NCBI RefSeq assembly: GCF_914271435.1
Contig: NZ_CAJZAI010000010.1
Coordinates: 118,347 to 182,346 of the forward strand
DNA: 64,000 nt
Origin: Cupriavidus laharis
GTDB lineage: Bacteria; Pseudomonadota; Gammaproteobacteria; Burkholderiales; Burkholderiaceae
Direction: 5' to 3'
The notes beneath the pieces were generated by a model that was not told the origin of the DNA, made no database searches, and saw nothing but the letters and a program-made list of their open reading frames with translations. How positions within the stretch are numbered: position 1 is the stretch's first letter; each line of letters starts with the position of its first letter. A program made the translations under genes and the position numbers. This document shows, one piece after another, positions 58,784 through 64,000 of the stretch.

Positions 58784-58789
58784 TATAAT
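58784..58789 (+). promoter_or_regulatory. -10 box of the amino-acid ABC operon
   Basis: Perfect TATAAT about 80 bases before the substrate-binding protein start. The -35 region at 17-18 bases is poor. Confidence 0.4.
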
Positions 58790-58870
58790 CGCGCTGCCAC
58801 AAACAACCCGAAGCCTGCCGGTCTCCGTACCCGGACACCGGCGTGCCCGCCTTTTTGCATTGGATACCCC

Positions 58871-59662
58871 ATGAAGAAGTTCGCTGCACTACTCCTGATT
58901 TCGACCGTCGCGCTGCTTGGGGCGTGCGGCAAGAAGGAATCGGCGCCCGCCGCCGCCACGGAGCCGGCCGCGGCCAGCAAGATCATTGTCGGCCTGGACG
59001 ACAATTTCCCGCCGATGGGCTTCCGCGACAGCAACAACGAACTGGTCGGCTTCGATATCGACATGGCCAAGGAAGCGAGCCGCCGTCTCGGCATGACGGT
59101 CGAGTTCAAGCCGATCGACTGGAGCGCCAAGGAAGCCGAGCTCAACGGCAAGCGCGTGGATGTCCTGTGGAACGGCCTGACCATCACGGAAGAGCGCAAG
59201 CAGAACATCAGCTTCACCGCTCCCTATATGACGAACCACCAGATCGTCATCGTCGGCACCAACTCGCCGGTGAAGACCAAGGCCGACCTGGCCGGCCGCA
59301 TCGTCGGCGCGCAGGACGGCAGCAGCGCGGTGGATGCGATCAAGAAGGAAGCCCAGATCGCGGCCAGCCTGAAGGAACTCAAGACGTTCGGCGATAACGT
59401 GACGGCCCTGATGGACCTGTCGGCCGGCCGCCTCGACGCGATCGTGGTGGACGAAGTGGTGGGCCGCTACCTCATCAGCAAGCGCGCCGGCGAATACCGC
59501 GTGCTGGACGAGAACTTCGGCACGGAAGACTACGGTGTCGGCGTACGCAAGGACGACGGCGAGCTGCTCGGCAAGCTCGACAAGACCCTGGCTTCGATGA
59601 AGGAAGACGGCACGGCAGCCCGCATCGCCACCCAGTGGTTCGGCGCCGACATCACCAAGTAA
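58871..59662 (+). CDS. Polar amino-acid ABC transporter substrate-binding lipoprotein
   Basis: 263 residues. Lipoprotein signal with lipobox LLGAC (Cys19), then a bacterial solute-binding family 3 domain: KIIVGLDDNFPPMGFRDSNN, ELVGFDIDMAKEASRRLGM and VDVLWNGLTITEERKQNISF. It captures a polar amino acid in the periplasm; this group includes glutamine, cystine and general binders. It heads an operon with a single permease and an ATPase. Confidence 0.9.
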   Translation: MKKFAALLLISTVALLGACGKKESAPAAATEPAAASKIIVGLDDNFPPMGFRDSNNELVGFDIDMAKEASRRLGMTVEFKPIDWSAKEAELNGKRVDVLWNGLTITEERKQNISFTAPYMTNHQIVIVGTNSPVKTKADLAGRIVGAQDGSSAVDAIKKEAQIAASLKELKTFGDNVTALMDLSAGRLDAIVVDEVVGRYLISKRAGEYRVLDENFGTEDYGVGVRKDDGELLGKLDKTLASMKEDGTAARIATQWFGADITK

Positions 59663-59788
59663 TCCTGACCTTTCGCGACGTCCCGCGCTGCATTGGCGGC
59701 GCAGCGTCGCGCCTCATCGCGGTCCGGGCGCCGGCACGGTAACAACGGCCCCGCGCACCGGACCCGAATCCATTCCATCCGCGCAAGC

Positions 59789-60442
59789 ATGGATTACGTC
59801 TTATCCCTTCTGCCGCCATTGGCGCAGGGTGCGAAAGTCACCCTCACACTGTTCCTCATCACGCTCGCCCTCTCGGTACCGCTGGGGCTGGGGCTGGCGC
59901 TGGCGCGCATCTCGAAATGGCCGCTGCTGAGCGGCCTCGTCAACGGCTATATCTGGCTGATGCGCGGCACGCCGCTGATGCTGCAGATGCTGTTCATCTA
60001 TTTCGCGCTGCCGTTCGTGCCGGTCATCGGTGTGCGCCTGCCGGACTTTCCCGCCGCGGTGGTCGCGTTCGCGCTGAACTACGCGGCCTATTTCGCGGAA
60101 ATCTTCCGCGCCGGGATCAAGTCGGTCGATCGCGGCCAGTATGAGGCCAGCAAGGCGCTTGGCATGACTTACTTCCAGACCATGCGGCGCGTCGTACTGC
60201 CGCAGATGGTCAGCCGCGTGTTGCCGCCGGTCAGCAACGAGACCATCACGCTGATCAAGGACACGTCCCTGATCTACGTCCTGGCGCTCAACGATATTCT
60301 CCGCACCGCACGCGGCATCGTGCAGCGCGACTTCACCACCACGCCGTTCCTGGTCGCCGCGCTGTTCTATCTGGTGATGACACTGATCCTGACCTGGTTT
60401 TTCCAGCACCTCGAGAAACGCTATGCCAAACATGATGACTGA
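59789..60442 (+). CDS. Amino-acid ABC transporter permease (HisM/GlnP family)
   Basis: 217 residues, five predicted transmembrane helices. [20 protein letters not shown] near the N-terminus and the EAA loop [24 protein letters not shown] (as a region near residue 130) are typical. The start [19 protein letters not shown] at 59789 is chosen because the frame upstream lacks helices. Its stop lies 20 bases inside the ATPase gene. One permease implies a homodimer in the membrane. Confidence 0.92.
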   Translation: MDYVLSLLPPLAQGAKVTLTLFLITLALSVPLGLGLALARISKWPLLSGLVNGYIWLMRGTPLMLQMLFIYFALPFVPVIGVRLPDFPAAVVAFALNYAAYFAEIFRAGIKSVDRGQYEASKALGMTYFQTMRRVVLPQMVSRVLPPVSNETITLIKDTSLIYVLALNDILRTARGIVQRDFTTTPFLVAALFYLVMTLILTWFFQHLEKRYAKHDD

Positions 60443-61232
60443 CCGGGCCGGAGCCGATTCCAGCCGGGCACCCGGCGCCATGGTCGCGGCGCGGGACATC
60501 GTCAAGGCATTCGGGCCGCTGCAGGTCCTGCACGGGGTCTCCCTGACCTTGCGCAAGGGCGACGTCACGGCGGTGATCGGGCCTTCGGGCTCGGGGAAGA
60601 GCACCTTGCTGCGCTGCCTCAACCATCTCGAGGTGATCGACAGCGGCACTATCGAGATCGAAGGCGAGGCGCTGGCGACGACGGGATCCGATGGCGCCGC
60701 CAAATACGTGCCGGACGGGGAAGTGCGCCGCATCTGCCGCAAGATGGGCATGGTGTTCCAGTCGTTCAACCTGTTCCCGCACATGACGGTCCTGCAGAAC
60801 ATCATCGAGGCGCCGATGACGGTCAAGGGTTTGTCGCGCGATGCGGTGGTGCCCAAGGCCGAGGAACTGTTGCGCAAGGTCGGCCTGCTGGCCAAGCGGG
60901 ACAGCTATCCGGCGCGCCTGTCCGGCGGGCAGAAGCAGCGCGTGGCCATCGCCCGCGCCTTGGCGATGGAGCCTGACATCATGCTGTTCGATGAACCGAC
61001 TTCCGCGCTCGACCCGGAGCTGACCGGCGAGGTCCTGCGGACCATGCGGCAACTCGCCGACGAGCATATGACCATGCTCGTGGTCACGCATGAGATGGGC
61101 TTCGCACGAGAAGTCGCCAACCATGTCGTGTTCATGGACGAGGGCAGGATCCTCGAGGAAGGGCCGCCTGAGCGTGTGTTCGGCGCGCCCACCCATGCGC
61201 GTACCAAGGAATTCCTGGCGCACATGCTCTAG
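60423..61232 (+). CDS. Amino-acid ABC transporter ATP-binding protein (GlnQ family)
   Basis: 269 residues. Walker [10 protein letters not shown] at 53-61, signature [15 protein letters not shown] and Walker [16 protein letters not shown]. The ATG at 60423 overlaps the permease end by 20 bases. A later ATG (residue 20) would give the normal N-terminus, since the first 20 residues are not conserved-looking. Completes the three-gene importer. Confidence 0.93.
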   Translation: MPNMMTDRAGADSSRAPGAMVAARDIVKAFGPLQVLHGVSLTLRKGDVTAVIGPSGSGKSTLLRCLNHLEVIDSGTIEIEGEALATTGSDGAAKYVPDGEVRRICRKMGMVFQSFNLFPHMTVLQNIIEAPMTVKGLSRDAVVPKAEELLRKVGLLAKRDSYPARLSGGQKQRVAIARALAMEPDIMLFDEPTSALDPELTGEVLRTMRQLADEHMTMLVVTHEMGFAREVANHVVFMDEGRILEEGPPERVFGAPTHARTKEFLAHML

Positions 61233-61732
61233 CAGCGCCGCCACCGCGTGATCCCGAGAATCCTGCGGTGGCGTATTCCCCGGAAGTTTTTCTCCGCGAT
61301 ATATACGCGCTCCAGGGCAGGATATCCCAAGCGGTAGCGGGACCAATCACTCCTCCTCATCGAAGCTGCCAGGCTATCCGGCCTGATGTGCCGGCTTCTG
61401 GCACCGTCCGCCTGGGATGGTGTAGCGCCCTCCTATCTCGTGTATTTGCCTATTTTTATTGGGGTCGCTTCGCCGGAAACGCCGAAGGTGACGCATCGGC
61501 CATGCATCTCACATCCAGCGGGCAGACGTGACGCCGATGCAACTAACAGTCATTTCGCCTGTCTTTATTTCCAAACAAAGGTCTGGCAGACTCCCTGACT
61601 TCTTTCCGGGCGCTCAAGATCAGCCAATGCCTCGATCGAGTCACCCCGGGGCGCAATGGATTCCTCGTCAACGCGCAAGGGGACAGGCGGCAGGACATTT
61701 TGTCCGATCCCATCTCGGCAGCTGGAGAATCA
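61233..61732. other. 500-base stretch without a recognisable gene
   Basis: Visibly less GC-rich than its flanks. Short open frames exist on the plus strand (for example 61268-61531) but have no signal, motif or ribosome site worth calling. No tRNA fold, mobile-element end or strong terminator was found. It probably contains the promoter of the following glycosyltransferase. Confidence 0.5.
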
Positions 61733-62866
61733 ATGTTGCAGAAAACGAAACTGGCTAACGGTAAATCGAGGCCGCGGGCACTGGTTCTTTGCATTGGCGG
61801 CCTGGGTGATGTCGTATGGGCCAGCGCATCCATCGATGCCTTGCGCGAAGCCCATGGGAACGATATCGAGATCGACCTGCTGCTGAAGCATCGCTCTGGT
61901 GAATTATTCAGGCACGATCCACGCATTTCGCGAATCCTCATTCTGCGCGGGGGCCCCAGGCTGCCCTTGCTGGTGAACCCGCACAAGTGGCTGATACTCG
62001 CACAGGCACTACTCCGCTATCCCTATCATCTGATTCTGGATCTGACCATCAACAGGACGGACTTCTTCCCGAGCCTGGGCTGGTTCTTCCCAGCTGCCCA
62101 CAAGGTCAAGGTCTATAAGGTGCGGCAGGAAGTGGATCCGCCGGAGACCCACAGGACGACGGTCGTTCAGCGGCTGCTCGCCTATTGCACGCCTGACCAT
62201 ATCGCAAATCGGGCCATGCCCTCGCTAAGAAGGCCGGACATCGACATCCGGGCGCGTTATGGGCTGCAAACACCATTCATCTGCCTGCATACCGGTAACA
62301 GCTCGTTCTATCACAACAGAAAGAACACGCGTCTTTGGCCTGTGGAGAAATGGATCGAACTGCTGGAGGGCTGGTCGCGATATTTCCCGCACCATCAGCC
62401 TGTGTTGATCGGCACGCCGGCTGAAGCCGAGCATATAGCGCAGATTGCGGACAAGTTCCCGGGGGTCATCAACCTGTGCGGCAAGACGCCGTTGCCGGAG
62501 ATGATGGCGCTGATCGCCGACGCGGATCTCCTGATCGGCACGGATACCGGGCCAACCCATGTTGCGGCGGCATTCGGTACGCCGGTTGTCGCGATCTTCG
62601 GGCCGACGCTTTCGCACGTGACAGGCCCCGCCGGCGACAGCAATCGCTTGCGAATCGTCAAGCCGTTGACGGGCACGTTGATCGAGGACGTGCAGGTGAG
62701 CCAGGTCGTGGAAGCGTCGTATGAGCTCATTTCGGGCGACGGGAATCTTCGCGCAACGGAAGCGGCTACAAAGAACGACGACCCGTTCGTGAACAGGCAA
62801 GCCCCGCAAAAGGGTTTGTGGGCGCGGTCGGATGATCTCGCGAACGCCGGCGGCGTCGCGCCATGA
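61733..62866 (+). CDS. Glycosyltransferase family 9 (heptosyltransferase-like)
   Basis: 377 residues from the ATG at 61733, which has GGAG five bases upstream. GT-B fold pattern: the N-terminal [21 protein letters not shown], central [22 protein letters not shown], and the donor-site [20 protein letters not shown] typical of family 9. These enzymes add heptose or related sugars to lipopolysaccharide core. It is isolated from any LPS cluster and lies in lower-GC DNA, suggesting acquisition. The C-terminal 40 residues are divergent. Acceptor and donor are unknown. Confidence 0.8.
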   Translation: MLQKTKLANGKSRPRALVLCIGGLGDVVWASASIDALREAHGNDIEIDLLLKHRSGELFRHDPRISRILILRGGPRLPLLVNPHKWLILAQALLRYPYHLILDLTINRTDFFPSLGWFFPAAHKVKVYKVRQEVDPPETHRTTVVQRLLAYCTPDHIANRAMPSLRRPDIDIRARYGLQTPFICLHTGNSSFYHNRKNTRLWPVEKWIELLEGWSRYFPHHQPVLIGTPAEAEHIAQIADKFPGVINLCGKTPLPEMMALIADADLLIGTDTGPTHVAAAFGTPVVAIFGPTLSHVTGPAGDSNRLRIVKPLTGTLIEDVQVSQVVEASYELISGDGNLRATEAATKNDDPFVNRQAPQKGLWARSDDLANAGGVAP

Positions 62867-62949
62867 ATGCGCCTGCCTGCGCGGATAGTCCCAATTGCCC
62901 CGGCAACGTGGCAAACTCTCCGCCTGCATTTGCCTATAAAGGAGAAGAC

Positions 62950-63726
62950 ATGTCGTACGAAAACATCCTGGTGGAAACGCGCGGCCGCGTCGGGCTGGTC
63001 ACGCTGCATCGCCCGAAGGCGCTGAACGCGCTCAACGACGCGCTGATGGATGAACTGGGCGCCGCGCTGACGGCTTTCGACAGGGATGAGGGCATCGGCG
63101 CCATCGTCATTACCGGCAGCGAGAAGGCATTTGCCGCCGGCGCCGACATCGGCATGATGGCGAAGTACTCGTTCATGGACGTCTACAAGGGCGACTACAT
63201 CACCCGCAACTGGGAAACCATCCGCACCATCCGCAAGCCGGTGATCGCGGCCGTGGCAGGCTACGCACTCGGGGGCGGCTCCGAACTCGCCATGATGTGC
63301 GACATCATCATCGCTGCCGAGAACGCGCGTTTCGGGCAGCCTGAAGTCAAGCTGGGCACGATGCCCGGCGCCGGCGGTACGCAGCGCATGCCGCGTGCGG
63401 TGTCCAAGGCCAAGGCCATGGACCTGTGCCTGACGGCGCGCATGATGGATGCTGCCGAAGCCGAACGCGCCGGCCTGGTGTCGCGCGTGGTGCCCGCAGA
63501 CAAGCTGCTCGACGAAGCGCTGGCGGCAGCGGAAACCATCGCCGGCTACTCGCTGCCGGTGGTCATGATGATCAAGGAGTCGATCAACGCGGCCTACGAA
63601 ACCACGCTCGCCGAAGGCGTGCGCTTCGAGCGCCGGCTGTTCCATTCGACTTTTGCCAGCGAAGACCAGAAGGAAGGGATGGCCGCCTTCGTCGAAAAGC
63701 GCAGCCCCAATTTCCAGCATCGTTGA
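62950..63726 (+). CDS. Enoyl-CoA hydratase
   Basis: 258 residues, the classic crotonase length. [15 protein letters not shown] and [16 protein letters not shown] form the oxyanion hole. [20 protein letters not shown] supplies the two catalytic glutamates region, so hydratase activity (2-enoyl-CoA to 3-hydroxyacyl-CoA) is expected. The start [17 protein letters not shown] at 62950 follows AGGAGA. It could be the beta-oxidation or PaaF-type hydratase; the paa group about 4.4 kb away is suggestive but not decisive. Confidence 0.92.
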   Translation: MSYENILVETRGRVGLVTLHRPKALNALNDALMDELGAALTAFDRDEGIGAIVITGSEKAFAAGADIGMMAKYSFMDVYKGDYITRNWETIRTIRKPVIAAVAGYALGGGSELAMMCDIIIAAENARFGQPEVKLGTMPGAGGTQRMPRAVSKAKAMDLCLTARMMDAAEAERAGLVSRVVPADKLLDEALAAAETIAGYSLPVVMMIKESINAAYETTLAEGVRFERRLFHSTFASEDQKEGMAAFVEKRSPNFQHR

Positions 63727-63737
63727 GAGCTTGATGA

Positions 63738-63770
63738 GGGAATACCCGAGGGTAATGCAGGGGTATTCCC
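63738..63770. repeat. Inverted repeat downstream of the hydratase gene
   Basis: GGGAATACCC (63738-63747) pairs perfectly with GGGTATTCCC (63761-63770) around a 13-base loop, 11 bases after the stop. No T-tract follows immediately, so it is a transcript-end hairpin rather than a canonical terminator. Confidence 0.5.
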
Positions 63771-63866
63771 GTGTGCAGATACCTCGTGAAAACGGGATTT
63801 TCTTTGTTGCTCAATGGCTTACAAGATAATCCCGGCCATCCCTATCGAAATACTGTGACAAAGTTG

Positions 63867-63895
63867 TTGCAAGGGGCGCGGAACCGGCCTAATAT
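63867..63895 (+). promoter_or_regulatory. Strong sigma70 promoter, possibly of a stable RNA operon
   Basis: TTGCAA (63867-63872), 17-base spacer, TAATAT (63890-63895), followed by the GC-rich segment TCGCCCCCTCGC, the kind of discriminator seen at stringently controlled rRNA and tRNA promoters. The upstream 60 bases are A/T-richer, as in UP elements. The remaining 105 bases to the window end contain no protein gene. The downstream gene lies outside the window. Confidence 0.45.
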
Positions 63896-64000
63896 TCGCC
63901 CCCTCGCAACACGAGACGGCGCTGCAAGGCAGGGCAGGCAAGGGTTGCGGGGTGGATTGGGTGGTTGGAAGCGCGAAGTTGGCGCGACTGGCTGAAGCAA

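Noticed and set aside
61268..61758. Short plus-strand frames of 70-87 codons in the gene-free stretch
   Set aside because: Cys/Arg-rich, no start signal, overlapping each other in different frames; no protein character.

Overview
The window is GC-rich, densely coded chromosomal DNA from a beta-proteobacterium of the Burkholderiaceae, most likely Cupriavidus or a close relative. This rests on codon usage, gene families and local gene orders (rpe-gph-trpE-trpG-trpD-trpC, hemA-prfA, paaG-paaI-paaK). It is inferred from content, not from a database match. Most of it is core housekeeping DNA. Two stretches, about 29.6-33.9 kb and 61.2-62.9 kb, look visibly less GC-rich and carry accessory genes.

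Layout. 0.1-2.5 kb: a large secreted repeat protein. 2.7-8.6 kb: a complete RND efflux operon (adaptor, pump, outer-membrane factor) joined by ATGA overlaps. 8.5-10.4 kb: a convergent MATE transporter with its HxlR regulator. 10.7-15.9 kb: a LysR regulator divergent from an acyl-CoA synthetase, a CLC chloride transporter and a periplasmic protein. 15.9-20.1 kb: a divergent cluster that looks like lysine catabolism. It has a lysine 6-dehydrogenase-like enzyme and an ALDH7-type semialdehyde dehydrogenase on one side. An Lrp/AsnC regulator and an atypical DapB paralogue lie on the other, around three repeats spaced exactly 21 bp. 20.2-25.6 kb: ubiX, grxD, prmC, an Ala-rich lipoprotein, prfA and hemA. 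25.7-29.6 kb: small membrane protein, MTA/SAH nucleosidase and the DUF2157-DUF4401-GDYXXLXY operon.

29.7-33.7 kb: a type VI secretion effector module, a Tle3-type lipase and its Tla3-type adaptor, with no VgrG and no recognisable immunity gene. 34-42.6 kb: ychF, a UbiH-like hydroxylase, dsbC, acuI, an M61 peptidase and a FUSC membrane protein. 42.7-45.9 kb: an ABC importer made of one ATPase and one double permease. 46-53.8 kb: acylphosphatase, then on the minus strand rpe, gph, a Trp-rich leader peptide, trpE, trpG, trpD, a REP doublet, trpC, a CYTH protein and ung. 54-58.6 kb: apaG, mltA and a paaG-paaI-paaK group behind a TetR-type palindrome. 58.9-61.2 kb: a polar amino-acid ABC importer. 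The window ends with a GT9 glycosyltransferase, an enoyl-CoA hydratase and a strong sigma70 promoter facing out of the window, possibly for a stable RNA operon.

The items most worth following up are the lysine divergon with its active-site-altered DapB paralogue and phased operator, the trp leader peptide, the orphan Tle3/Tla3 module with a small coupled ORF, and a candidate orphan small RNA near 10.6 kb.
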